The notes under the pieces: model-generated
The model's input: only the letters and a program-made list of their open reading frames with translations
The model's database searches: none
What the model was told of the DNA's origin: nothing
NCBI RefSeq assembly: GCF_032271945.1
Contig: NZ_CP130319.1
Coordinates: forward strand, 1,631,001 to 1,695,000
Source: Paenibacillus sp. MBLB1832
GTDB taxonomy: Bacteria; Bacillota; Bacilli; Paenibacillales; NBRC-103111
Reading direction: 5' to 3'
DNA length: 64,000 nucleotides
Program-made: the position numbers and the translations under genes
Part shown: positions 34,597-42,487 of the stretch, in pieces
How positions within the stretch are numbered: the first letter of the stretch is position 1
Layout of the letters: every line of letters begins with the position of its first letter

Positions 34597-35535
34597 CTAC
34601 ACCGCAGCTTCTGTCAAATCAAGCCACGCCAGCTCCTCTGCGCTGAGCACGAGCTGCGCGCCAGCGAGGCACGAGCGCATCTCAGTTTCGCTGCGCGGTC
34701 CAATCAGCGCGCACGCCGGGAACGGCTGGCTCAGCACATACGCCAGCGCGATCTGGATCGCGCTGACGCCTTTCTCTTCGGCAAGCTTCTGCGCACGCTG
34801 CAGTCGCGTCCAGTTGGCGTCGCTGTAGAAGACGCGAACAAGATCGGCGTTGTCGCGGACCTCGGGCGAGTACCGCCCCGTGAAGAAGCCGCGCGCCTGC
34901 GACGACCACGACAGCAGCGGGAACTGGTGCGCTTCGTACCAGCTCAGGGCTTCCGCATCGGCCGAGACGCAGCCTGGCCAGAAGGGCTCGTTAGGCTTCG
35001 CGAGGCTAAGGTTCGGGGAGCTGAAGCTGAAGCCGACGAGGCCGTGCTGTGCCGCATAGTCATTCGCTTCCTGCAAGCGTTGATGCGTCCAGTTTGATCC
35101 GCCGAAGGCGCGGATGCGCCCAGCTTCCAGATGCTCATTCAACGCTTCAACGATGATGCCGACAGGGGTCGCAGGGTCATCGCGATGAAGGCCGTACAAG
35201 TCAATGTAGTCGGTACGCAGTCGCTCTAAGCTTGTCAGCAAATCATGACGAATAGCCTCGGGATTGACGCGAGGGCCGTTCTGATCATGATGCGCGCCTT
35301 TCGTGAAGAGCACCATCTCTTCACGCTTTCCTGTCTCATCCAGCCAAATACCAATGGCCTGCTCACTTTGCCCGCCGCAATAAATATGGGCGGAGTCGAT
35401 GGCGTTGCCGCCAATGGCCACATAATGATGAAGAATTTCGCTAACATCAGCGCCGTTGCTTAATGTGAAAAAATCAGAACCCATTACCAATTTAGATACC
35501 GGTTTATGTAAGCCTTTGATCTGAATATGCTGCAT
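34597..35535 (-). CDS. Aldo/keto reductase family oxidoreductase
   Basis: 312 residues, NADPH-dependent (beta/alpha)8 reductase. The catalytic tetrad can be traced: Asp and Tyr in NAIDSAHIYCGG, Lys in VLFTKGAH, His in LYGLHRDD. The C-terminal nucleotide-binding segment ALIGPRSETEM is present. ATG 35535 has GGGAGAAGG upstream; ATG 35556 lacks a ribosome site. It lies 27 bp downstream of a Gfo/Idh/MocA oxidoreductase gene on the same strand, and both diverge from an AraC regulator. This suggests a small sugar or polyol oxidation operon. Parts of this gene are much more GC-rich than its neighbours, with strong GC third positions. The substrate is unknown. Confidence 0.87.
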   Translation of the reverse strand: MQHIQIKGLHKPVSKLVMGSDFFTLSNGADVSEILHHYVAIGGNAIDSAHIYCGGQSEQAIGIWLDETGKREEMVLFTKGAHHDQNGPRVNPEAIRHDLLTSLERLRTDYIDLYGLHRDDPATPVGIIVEALNEHLEAGRIRAFGGSNWTHQRLQEANDYAAQHGLVGFSFSSPNLSLAKPNEPFWPGCVSADAEALSWYEAHQFPLLSWSSQARGFFTGRYSPEVRDNADLVRVFYSDANWTRLQRAQKLAEEKGVSAIQIALAYVLSQPFPACALIGPRSETEMRSCLAGAQLVLSAEELAWLDLTEAAV

Positions 35536-35562
35536 AGCCTTCTCCCTGCCCTTCATTTACGA

Positions 35563-36561
35563 TTATTGAATGACAACACGCGTGCGAGTTTCCGCAGATA
35601 CAAGACAAGCATCAATCACTTTCAGATTGGAAATGGCATCTTGCGGTGGGAAGCGAAGACTCTTTTCGCCCCAAGCGGCATACGCCAAATCATCAACTTG
35701 CAGGGCATATTGATTCAGGAAAGGTACTTGCTCTTCGCGCTCTTCATTCCCTACATAGACGCGGAAATGACCTGATTCTTCCGTCGGTGTGACAAAAGCA
35801 GAAGGAATCACGATGCGCCCCTTGGAACCAAGAATTTCCAACGTGTTACGGAACGAAGCCCACATCCCGCAATCGAAGGTTAACGCAACGTTGCCACTGA
35901 ATTCAACGAGGCCAGACATCATCATATCGACGTTGTCATGCTCTGGGGAGAAGAAAGCGTGTGTCGTCACAGCTTCTGGCTCTCTTTCAAGCAGCAATCT
36001 AGCCGCACTCAGCGGATAACAGCCAACATCGTAGACCGAACCGCCGCCCCATTCGCGGACATAACGGACATTTTTATGATCATCTGGATTGCTAAATGTA
36101 AATGCACCGTGAATGCCGCGAATATCGCCGATTTCACCGGATTGCATAATAGCTTTTATACGCTCGTAACGAGGGTGATGGCGATACATGAATGCCTCTG
36201 CGAAGAGAACGCCTGCCTCTTCACAGGCTGTAATCATTTCTTGCACTTCCCCAGCCGTCAATGCGGCTGGCTTCTCGCACAGCACATGCTTCCCAGCCTC
36301 CGCTGCGCGAATCGTCCATTCTTTGTGCAGATGATTCGGGAGGGGGATGTAAATGGCATCAATATCAGGATCAGCGATTAATTCTTCATAACTGCCATAA
36401 GCTTTCGGAATCTCTAGCCGATCTGCCGCCTCTTGTGATTTCTCCAAATTGCGGCTCGCGATGGCGCTTACAATACCAGTTTGAGACTGTTTAATGCCAG
36501 GAATACAGGCGCGAAGCGCGATATTAGCACAGCCTAGAATCCCCCAACGAAGTTTGGTCAT
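35563..36561 (-). CDS. Gfo/Idh/MocA family oxidoreductase
   Basis: 332 residues, NAD(P)-dependent dehydrogenase family acting on sugars or inositols. N-terminal Rossmann fold (RWGILGCANIA), the IYIPLPNHLHKEW segment and the family signature CEKPAAL with its catalytic lysine. The C-terminal alpha/beta domain has GGGSVYDVGCYPLSAARLL. ATG with AAAGGAGAT upstream. First gene of an apparent two-gene operon with the aldo/keto reductase; the AraC-type regulator gene starts 127 bp away in the opposite direction, and probably controls this operon. The substrate cannot be read from the sequence. Confidence 0.9.
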   Translation of the reverse strand: MTKLRWGILGCANIALRACIPGIKQSQTGIVSAIASRNLEKSQEAADRLEIPKAYGSYEELIADPDIDAIYIPLPNHLHKEWTIRAAEAGKHVLCEKPAALTAGEVQEMITACEEAGVLFAEAFMYRHHPRYERIKAIMQSGEIGDIRGIHGAFTFSNPDDHKNVRYVREWGGGSVYDVGCYPLSAARLLLEREPEAVTTHAFFSPEHDNVDMMMSGLVEFSGNVALTFDCGMWASFRNTLEILGSKGRIVIPSAFVTPTEESGHFRVYVGNEEREEQVPFLNQYALQVDDLAYAAWGEKSLRFPPQDAISNLKVIDACLVSAETRTRVVIQ

Positions 36562-36687
36562 AACAACATATCTCCTTTGAATTGATAAAGTAGTGACGTT
36601 ATATTGCCATTATAAATTGACTGAACTAAAATGAATATAATAATATTTTGTAATCAACTATCGGAATATTGTCATTAGGAGGGACCC

Positions 36688-37539
36688 GTGAATCCAAACA
36701 GGCATGTGATGCTCCCCACCCTTCAAAACTCGAACTATTTCATTTTTCCTGAATCTGTCGGCTGGTACCAGAATCAGCCCCAACATGAGGTAGAGCGTCC
36801 AGAGGGCATGTGGTCGACCTATAGTTTGCATTTTATCCTCTCAGGCAAAGGCTATGTTGAAATCGAGGGGCAGACTTATACTTTGCAAAAAGGCGATGGA
36901 TTTCTATTTTTCCCGTATCAAAAACAACGGTACTACAGCTCCAAAGATGATCCGTGGAACATCCGCTGGGTTCATTTCTACGGTGATCACTTGAAGGAGT
37001 TTCTATTGGAAAAAGGATTTCTGCGCAATCTGTGGACGTTGAAACGCAGCGCGGGTCTGGAGAAAGCATTCCACGAACTGCTGCTTGAAGCAGAAACGTA
37101 TCAAATCCTGCGAACGACCGAGCTGAGCACATTGGTTTACATGATTTTGAGTGAATTCATGAGTTATGCGGCACCTTTGACCGTCAATCGGGGGATGGAG
37201 TCCGTGGATCGGATGCTGGCCTTGCTTCCCGAGATGCAGCGAAGAGCTTGTGAGCCGTTCGTGCTCGAGGAGTGGGCGGAGACAATGGGCGTTTCCACGT
37301 ACTATTTCTGCAAATTATTTCGTAAAGCCACTTCGATGACGCCTCTTTCGTTTATTACCTTATGCCGCATCCAGTTCGCGAAGCAGCGTTTGATTGAGAA
37401 GGAAAATTGGCCGATTAAAGACATCGCGGTTGAAGCGGGCTATACGTCGCCAAGCTATTTCAACCAACGGTTTCATGAGCATGAAGGGATGACGCCTAGC
37501 GAGTTTCGCAGCTTATACGGCCAGGGCATGTTCAATTAA
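36688..37539 (+). CDS. AraC family transcriptional regulator
   Basis: 283 residues. N-terminal cupin-like sugar-sensing domain (about 25-120, HFILSGKGYVEIEGQTY, KGDGFLFFPYQ) and a C-terminal double helix-turn-helix (about 185-280, LEEWAETMGVSTYYFCKLFRK and IKDIAVEAGYTSPSYFNQRFHEH). Start at GTG 36688 directly after AGGAGGGA. It is divergent from the Gfo/Idh/MocA and aldo/keto reductase operon with a shared AT-rich intergenic region, typical of a regulator acting on the adjacent operon in response to a sugar. Confidence 0.9.
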   Translation: MNPNRHVMLPTLQNSNYFIFPESVGWYQNQPQHEVERPEGMWSTYSLHFILSGKGYVEIEGQTYTLQKGDGFLFFPYQKQRYYSSKDDPWNIRWVHFYGDHLKEFLLEKGFLRNLWTLKRSAGLEKAFHELLLEAETYQILRTTELSTLVYMILSEFMSYAAPLTVNRGMESVDRMLALLPEMQRRACEPFVLEEWAETMGVSTYYFCKLFRKATSMTPLSFITLCRIQFAKQRLIEKENWPIKDIAVEAGYTSPSYFNQRFHEHEGMTPSEFRSLYGQGMFN

Positions 37540-37625
37540 GTATGGTACTAGATTAAGTTAGTACTTTGAGGAGTTTGATTCGCACAGTATGCTAATCCTG
37601 TAGATATGAGAAGGGGGCTGTGCGA

Positions 37626-38255
37626 ATGCGGACAAATCCGAAACCGTGGAAGAAAAATGGGCAGTTACAGAGCATAATCGTGCTGTGGCTAGTTGTGTGG
37701 GGATGCTTAGCGATTGCACCCTATAGCCGCTACGACTGGGTACTGGAAAATTTATTAATCTGGGCTGCGCTGGCGGGGTTAGTCGGCACGTATCGACTGT
37801 TTACTTTTACGAACACCTCATATGCTTTATTGGCAGTTTTCCTGCTGCTGCATGCCTATGGCGCCTATACTTCGTATAACACAACGGGTTTTGATACGTG
37901 GATGCGTCAACTGTTTGGCACGGAGCGAGATAATTATGATCGACTTGTGCACTTCAGTTTCGGACTATTATGCGCGTATCCAATACGTGAGGCATTAGGG
38001 GCGTGGACAACGCTTGGAAGCAAATGGATTTATGCGATGACGTGTGTTATCGTTTTGGCTATGGGTGCTTTTTACGAGCTCATCGAAATGTGGGTGGCGT
38101 TCCTCGTCGCTCCAGAGTTGGGCATTTTATTTGTAGGTGCACAAGGGGATCCGTGGGATGCTCAGCATGATATGGCGGTAGCGATGTATGGCGCGATGAT
38201 TGCGATGGGTTTGACGGCGATTTGGAAGCGCAAGCATATCGTGAGAAAGCAATGA
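37626..38255 (+). CDS. DUF2238 membrane protein, YjdF-like
   Basis: 209 residues with about six membrane helices. The family signature is visible: NYDRLVHFSFGLLCAYP, FYELIEMWVA and the acidic GAQGDPWDAQHDM motif just before the last helix. The role of this family is not established. The ATG at 37626 is eight bases after AAGGGGG; GTG 37620 is too near. The gene is followed 24 bp later by a lactonase gene and may be in one operon with it. It has no clear link to the AraC gene upstream, which ends 86 bp earlier. Confidence 0.82.
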   Translation: MRTNPKPWKKNGQLQSIIVLWLVVWGCLAIAPYSRYDWVLENLLIWAALAGLVGTYRLFTFTNTSYALLAVFLLLHAYGAYTSYNTTGFDTWMRQLFGTERDNYDRLVHFSFGLLCAYPIREALGAWTTLGSKWIYAMTCVIVLAMGAFYELIEMWVAFLVAPELGILFVGAQGDPWDAQHDMAVAMYGAMIAMGLTAIWKRKHIVRKQ

Positions 38256-38279
38256 AGACATAGGGAGGCAGAGGTTCGC

Positions 38280-39365
38280 ATGTCCAATGGGGAAAATCAG
38301 TTAACGTACGTTTACACGGGTTCATACACGGATGATCAACATCCGAACGGCATTGCTTGCTACACTTTTAATGTTCAAAATGGGGAACTAACGCTGGTCG
38401 AAACGTACACCGATTTGCCTAACGCCTCGTATCTCGCTCTGAACAAAGACCGTACACGACTTTATGCCGTGAGTGAAACGGATACGTATGATGGGCGCGA
38501 TGGCGGTTCGGTTGCCGCTTATGCGATTGATACGGATACAGGTCGTCTAAGCAAAATCAATCAGCAGCCGACGAACGGTTCCGCGCCTTGCTATATTAGC
38601 TTGGATGCGACGAATCGCTGCGCTTTTGTAGCGAACTATACGAGCGGCAGTGTGACTGTCTATCCGATTGATGCGGATGGCGGACTAGGCTCTCCGAGTC
38701 AACTGCTCAAACATGAGGGAGCACTTGGCCCGCAAGCGGATCGCCAAGAGGCGCCGCATGCGCATTCGATTGTCCCGTCACGGGACAATCGGTATGTCGT
38801 AGCAGCTGATCTCGGTCTCGATCAGCTGGTGGTGTACCGCTGGGACGCGACGCGCGGCGAGCTGCTGGCGCATGGCGCAGCAGCTATGGTGCCAGGCGCA
38901 GGCCCGCGGCACTTGGTTTTTAACGCGGACAACACGGTAGTGTACGCGGTGAATGAGCTGGATTGCACGGTCAGCGTGCTGTCCTATGAGGCGGACGCGG
39001 GCGTGTTGACCGCGGTCCAGACCGTTTCGACGCTGCCGGAGGGCTTCAGCGGCGAGAATTACTGCGCGGACATCCACCTCTCTGAGGATGGCCGCTTCTT
39101 GTACGCATCGAACCGCGGGCACGATAGTGTCGCGGTTTATGCAGTCGATCCGGGCAGCGCGCAGCTGTCGGTTCGGGGTTGGCAGTCAACGCTGGGGCAG
39201 ACGCCGCGGAACTTCGCGCTGTCGCCAGACGGCGCGTATGTGCTCGCGGCGAATCAAGCGTCGGACAGCATCGTCGTTTTCCGCCGTGATGCGGAAACGG
39301 GGATGCTGCATGAAACGGGACATACCGTCGCGATTTCGCGACCTGTATGTGTGAAGTTTCTATAA
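38280..39365 (+). CDS. Lactonase family beta-propeller protein (6-phosphogluconolactonase-like)
   Basis: 361 residues, seven-bladed beta-propeller of the lactonase family (Pgl of E. coli, YkgB of B. subtilis), which hydrolyses 6-phosphogluconolactone. Recurrent blades end in segments such as YLALNKDRTRLYAV, CYISLDATNRCAFVAN, HLVFNADNTVVYAVNE and FALSPDGAYVLAANQ. The conserved PHAHSIVPS stretch, with residues of the putative active site, is present. The start follows GGGAGG. The middle and end of the gene are distinctly GC-rich. Whether it acts on 6-phosphogluconolactone or another lactone is an inference from family membership. Confidence 0.87.
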   Translation: MSNGENQLTYVYTGSYTDDQHPNGIACYTFNVQNGELTLVETYTDLPNASYLALNKDRTRLYAVSETDTYDGRDGGSVAAYAIDTDTGRLSKINQQPTNGSAPCYISLDATNRCAFVANYTSGSVTVYPIDADGGLGSPSQLLKHEGALGPQADRQEAPHAHSIVPSRDNRYVVAADLGLDQLVVYRWDATRGELLAHGAAAMVPGAGPRHLVFNADNTVVYAVNELDCTVSVLSYEADAGVLTAVQTVSTLPEGFSGENYCADIHLSEDGRFLYASNRGHDSVAVYAVDPGSAQLSVRGWQSTLGQTPRNFALSPDGAYVLAANQASDSIVVFRRDAETGMLHETGHTVAISRPVCVKFL

Positions 39366-39390
39366 AGAGCTGAGGAGCCAACTGGCTCCT

Positions 39391-39478
39391 GAAGCTGGAA
39401 TTATGATTTTCATCATTTCAGCGCATGTATGTCTGAGATCTGCTTCTGTAGTGATGAATTTCATCATTTCAGTCTAGC
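39391..39478 (-). repeat. Inverted copy of the repeat found at 19756-19970
   Basis: On the minus strand this segment shares the exact 16-mer CATCACTACAGAAGCA (39441-39456 here; 19881-19896 in copy B) and the blocks GAAATGATGAAAA and TTCCAGCTTC. It contains the palindrome TGATGAA-T-TTCATCA. It lies between the lactonase stop and its terminator. No coding potential. Confidence 0.6.
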
Positions 39479-39505
39479 AACTAGGCGCAACAGTTGAGTA
39501 CCATG

Positions 39506-39543
39506 CCATGTCGTCTATTACATGAAGACGATGGGGCTTTTTG
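39506..39543 (+). terminator. Intrinsic terminator downstream of the lactonase gene
   Basis: CCATGTCGTCT (39506-39516) pairs with AGACGATGG (39526-39534) with one bulged base, followed by GGCTTTTTG. Confidence 0.7.
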
Positions 39544-39585
39544 TTGATTTATCTGGCCAAACCCCTCACCCACCCCCAAAAATAA

Positions 39586-39638
39586 CCGTTGCAAATGCAA
39601 CGGTTTAGACGTACACTAAATTAGTGGCAAGTGCAACG
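39586..39638 (+). promoter_or_regulatory. MarR-MFS promoter with two MarR-type operators
   Basis: A perfect palindrome, CCGTTGCA-AA-TGCAACGG (39586-39603), overlaps a -35 TTGCAA (39589-39594). A -10 TACACT follows after 17 bp (39612-39617). A second, 13/16 identical copy (AGTGGCAAGTGCAACG, 39623-39638) covers the expected start site, 36 bp from the first. This is a classic layout for autorepression by the MarR protein encoded next. Confidence 0.8.
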
Positions 39639-39676
39639 AATTGGCTTGTATTTACTATTTTGGAGGAGGGAAGGCC

Positions 39677-40126
39677 ATGATTGAAACGCGAAATTCGATT
39701 CCGCGCTGGGTTTCCCTGATATATCGGTATGGTCAGATGTACATAGGTGAACACTTGAAGCAATTTGAGATCGGAAGGGGCCAGCACATTTTTCTGAATG
39801 CGCTATACCGGGAAGACGGTTTGACCCAAGAAGAGTTAGCGGACTATTTGAAAATTGACAAAGGGACAACGGCGAAAGCGCTGAAGAAGCTCGAGGCGCA
39901 AGGCTATATCACACGCACAGTCAGTGAAAAAGATAAGCGTTGCAATGAGATCCATCTCACAGAGAAAGCTATAGAGATCAAAGAGGATGTACGTAAAGTA
40001 CTCACGGACTGGCGTGAACGGCTAACGTTCGGCTTATCCGAGGAGGAGAAGGGGCTGGCGCTCGTTATTTTAGAAAAAATGGGACATAATGCGGCGCACT
40101 TTGCAGAGGAGGAGGTTGACGTATGA
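39677..40126 (+). CDS. MarR family transcriptional regulator
   Basis: 149 residues, the family length. Winged helix-turn-helix in the middle: DGLTQEELADYLKIDKGTTAKALKKLEAQGYI followed by the wing VSEKDKRCNEIHLTEKA; written in full this spans residues of about 48-95. ATG 39677 has AGGAGGGA upstream; an in-frame start at 39641 lies too near the promoter. It overlaps the MFS gene by the ATGA overlap, so both are translated together. Two palindromic operators over the promoter suggest it represses its own operon until a small molecule, perhaps a drug or phenolic compound exported by the MFS pump, binds it. Confidence 0.9.
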   Translation: MIETRNSIPRWVSLIYRYGQMYIGEHLKQFEIGRGQHIFLNALYREDGLTQEELADYLKIDKGTTAKALKKLEAQGYITRTVSEKDKRCNEIHLTEKAIEIKEDVRKVLTDWRERLTFGLSEEEKGLALVILEKMGHNAAHFAEEEVDV

Positions 40127-41388
40127 ATATGAGGGCTGCGGGGTCTGTGTTCATTGATCGTCATTTCCATGCGCTCACGCACCGCAATTATCGGTATATG
40201 TGGTTCGGGCAATGCGTATCGCTTATCGGGACTTGGATGCAAAATATCGGGCAATCCTGGCTCGTGCTCACCATTACGGGTTCGTCGCTGAAACTGGGGA
40301 TCGTCGCTGCGTGTCAGTTTCTTCCCATCCTGCTGTTCTCCTTATTTGCTGGCATCATCGTGGACAAATATCCAAAGAAACAGATCTTGATCGTCACCCA
40401 GACTGTTTCCATGATTCTTGCCTTTGCCTTGGCTGCTCTAGTGTTAACGGACACTGTTCGTTATGAATATATTTTAGTATTAGCACTGTTGCTAGGGTTG
40501 AATAACACGCTGGATATGCCGACTAGGCAGTCTTTTAATGTAGAAATCGTGGGCAAAGACGATCTAATGAATGCTGTTGCACTGAATTCCACAACATTTA
40601 ATATGGCCAGAATTATCGGGCCTTCGATCGGCGCTGTAATGATGGCTTGGCTTGGGGCGGGGTGGTGCTTTCTGCTAAATGGCTTTAGCTTCGTCGCTGT
40701 GCTCTACGGCTTGGCTCATATTGAAACGGCTCCGTATGTGCGTAAAGCGCGTTCTAAGGAAGGTATTTTCAAAGAGATTAAAGACGGCATCGTTTATATC
40801 GCCAAAGATCCGCTTTTGTCGCCAACCGTTCTGCTGGTTGCGGTCATTGGGACGCTCGCTTTTAACTTCAACATTCTCATTCCAGTTTTCACCAAAAATG
40901 TGCTGCATATGAGCGAAACGACGTATGGTTCCCTGATGTCCTGCTTAGGGGTGGGTTCGCTGGCAGGGGCGTTAACGATGTCTTTTCGCAGTAAAAAGGG
41001 GCCAAAACTGAAAGTCAGCATGATTGCCAGCTGTATGGTTGGGGTTTGTTTAATTTTAAATGGGCTAACGAGTTCAGTGTGGATCTGTGGTGTCCTGCTT
41101 GCTTGTACGGGTTTCTTCAATATTATGCTCGCAACGAACAGCAATTCCGCCCTTCAAATGAATGCCAAAGACGAGTTTCGCGCAAGGGTAATGAGTGTTT
41201 ATGCCCTTGTTTTTGCAGGTTCGACGCCGATCGGCAGTTTGTTCTCAGGCTTTATTGCGGATCATTTCGGGGCGAATGGCGCCTTTATTGTGTGCGGAAT
41301 GTTAACGGGGGCCTTATGTTTATTAATCACTTGGAAATATAAGTCCTCCTTAAGTCCTAAGTTGGTTGGCAGTCAAGGAAATGACTAG
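40123..41388 (+). CDS. MFS efflux transporter (MFS_3/EntS-like)
   Basis: 421 residues with 11-12 predicted membrane helices. The N-terminal segment HRNYRYMWFGQCVSLIGTW with the following IGQSWLVL is typical of the MFS_3 (EntS-like) exporter group, and the GIIVDKYPKKQILI loop is the MFS motif A. It overlaps the MarR gene by four bases and is under the same operator-controlled promoter, so it is probably an inducible efflux pump for the compound sensed by MarR. The substrate is unknown. There is no clear terminator directly after it. Confidence 0.88.
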   Translation: MNMRAAGSVFIDRHFHALTHRNYRYMWFGQCVSLIGTWMQNIGQSWLVLTITGSSLKLGIVAACQFLPILLFSLFAGIIVDKYPKKQILIVTQTVSMILAFALAALVLTDTVRYEYILVLALLLGLNNTLDMPTRQSFNVEIVGKDDLMNAVALNSTTFNMARIIGPSIGAVMMAWLGAGWCFLLNGFSFVAVLYGLAHIETAPYVRKARSKEGIFKEIKDGIVYIAKDPLLSPTVLLVAVIGTLAFNFNILIPVFTKNVLHMSETTYGSLMSCLGVGSLAGALTMSFRSKKGPKLKVSMIASCMVGVCLILNGLTSSVWICGVLLACTGFFNIMLATNSNSALQMNAKDEFRARVMSVYALVFAGSTPIGSLFSGFIADHFGANGAFIVCGMLTGALCLLITWKYKSSLSPKLVGSQGND

Positions 41389-41438
41389 GTATTCGTACCT
41401 AAGCTCTTCTTAATATTCTAAAGAATCCATAATCTGGG

Positions 41439-41467
41439 TTGTCAATTTACGAGGGTTTGGATACAAT
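41439..41467 (+). promoter_or_regulatory. Sigma-A promoter for the small hypothetical gene
   Basis: TTGTCA (41439-41444), 17-bp spacer, TACAAT (41462-41467). It ends 35 bp before the GTG start of the 132-residue protein. Confidence 0.65.
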
Positions 41468-41502
41468 ATGAGGATAAGTCAACGTGCCTGAGGAGGAGTC
41501 TT

Positions 41503-41901
41503 GTGCTGGGACTATTGAAAAGATGGATGCATAAACCAAAGCAGGAACCGGTGCACACAGCCGATTATAAAACGATGGAAATCGACGTGACCATTAAATG
41601 TTTTGTCTCGGATAAGGATAAGCCGTTTCGTGTCACCTTTAAGGTGGAGAAACAAGGCTCTTTCTTTTCCAAAGATATTTTCGTGAAACATGTGGATCAG
41701 AAGACCCCTTATGAACTCGTACATAATTTTTCTACACTTGGCATGAATCACGATGAGCTGATGAAGTATGGCAGTACAGACCATGCGGAATATAGCTTTG
41801 CAACGCTTGAAGAAGCCAAGAGAGTGAAAGATACGACCGTCGGTTACATCCGCTTTCTAATTCGTGAGCATCAACAAGAATCACTTGCCAAAATTTCATA
41901 A
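41503..41901 (+). CDS. Conserved-looking hypothetical protein, 132 residues
   Basis: I do not recognise a family. The GTG start follows AGGAGGAG at good spacing, the gene has its own near-consensus promoter and a strong terminator, and codon use is normal, so it is real. The protein is soluble, basic at the N-terminus (LLKRWMHKPKQ), with alternating strand-like segments (EIDVTIKCFVSDKDKPFRVTF) and a C-terminal charged helix (EEAKRVKDTTVGYIRFLIRE). No signal peptide or membrane helix is seen. It looks like a small alpha/beta or PilZ-like fold, but that is only an impression. Confidence 0.75.
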   Translation: MLGLLKRWMHKPKQEPVHTADYKTMEIDVTIKCFVSDKDKPFRVTFKVEKQGSFFSKDIFVKHVDQKTPYELVHNFSTLGMNHDELMKYGSTDHAEYSFATLEEAKRVKDTTVGYIRFLIREHQQESLAKIS

Positions 41902-41913
41902 ATTGATAAGAAC

Positions 41914-41950
41914 AAAGGAGCTAGCGATTGGATCGCTGGCTCCTTTGTTT
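41914..41950. terminator. Bidirectional intrinsic terminator
   Basis: AAAGGAGCTAGCGAT (41914-41928) pairs with ATCGCTGGCTCCTTT (41932-41946) with a three-base loop, then TGTTTGTT. It lies between the hypothetical gene and the convergent LytTR gene. Confidence 0.85.
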
Positions 41951-41956
41951 GTTGCT

Positions 41957-42301
41957 TTATTCCGCCTTCTGCTGCTGAACGAGCTCTTTCAGACGGTGTT
42001 GACGAAGCTTCGTAATGGAGGTGAATTTGGATTCAGCTCCTCTAACTTCGAAGTAGACTTTGCCATCTTGGATGTTTTGAATCTTGCGTGTGTTGACGTA
42101 GCAGTCTGTGTTAACTTTGAAGAAGAAGCTGTTTGAGGTCATCGTTTGGATTTGCTCCGTATTCAATCGCTTTTTGACATGGTAGTTCTTCCCGTGAAAA
42201 GAGACAAGTCCGTGTTCGCCAACGCGGAAATACATGATATCCTTCTCTAGTATGAAATCCTCATAGGTATTCGTGTTCTGAACTTCGAGCGCTATACTCA
42301 T
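41957..42301 (-). CDS. LytTR-domain DNA-binding protein
   Basis: 114 residues, essentially a lone LytTR DNA-binding domain without receiver or membrane part. Typical features: DIMYFRVGEHGLVSFHGK, the HVKKRLNTEQ segment, FFFKVNTDCYVNTRKIQNI (the FxRxHRSxxVN-like core) and the closing SITKLRQHRLKEL. Such small proteins bind direct repeats upstream of target promoters and often control carbohydrate, competence or bacteriocin genes. A cre-like sequence lies in its leader, suggesting catabolite control. ATG with GAAGGGGG upstream. Its target is unknown. Confidence 0.82.
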   Translation of the reverse strand: MSIALEVQNTNTYEDFILEKDIMYFRVGEHGLVSFHGKNYHVKKRLNTEQIQTMTSNSFFFKVNTDCYVNTRKIQNIQDGKVYFEVRGAESKFTSITKLRQHRLKELVQQQKAE

Positions 42302-42322
42302 TTTGTCTGCCCCCTTCTAAAA

Positions 42323-42337
42323 TGATAACGCTTACAT
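42323..42337 (-). promoter_or_regulatory. cre-like site (CcpA operator) upstream of the LytTR gene
   Basis: On the minus strand ATGTAAGCGTTATCA matches the cre consensus WTGNAANCGNWNNCW at every defined position. It lies 22-36 bp upstream of the start codon, in a position to block transcription. Confidence 0.6.
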
Positions 42338-42395
42338 TCTTTGTGACGGTATTATCTTACCATACTATGGATGGAATGAAAAGGGTTTATCCCAT

Positions 42396-42441
42396 TAAAA
42401 AAACCGACAAATTTCTATCCCAGATGGAAGAAAATGTCGGT
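42396..42441 (-). terminator. Intrinsic terminator of the FAD oxidoreductase gene
   Basis: On the minus strand ACCGACA (42435-42441) pairs with TGTCGGT (42403-42409), with more inner A/T pairing, followed by seven T residues. Confidence 0.85.
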
Positions 42442-42487
42442 ATAAATTCAGAAATTGACGAGTGTACAAGTATTTCCTCGGAAATAA

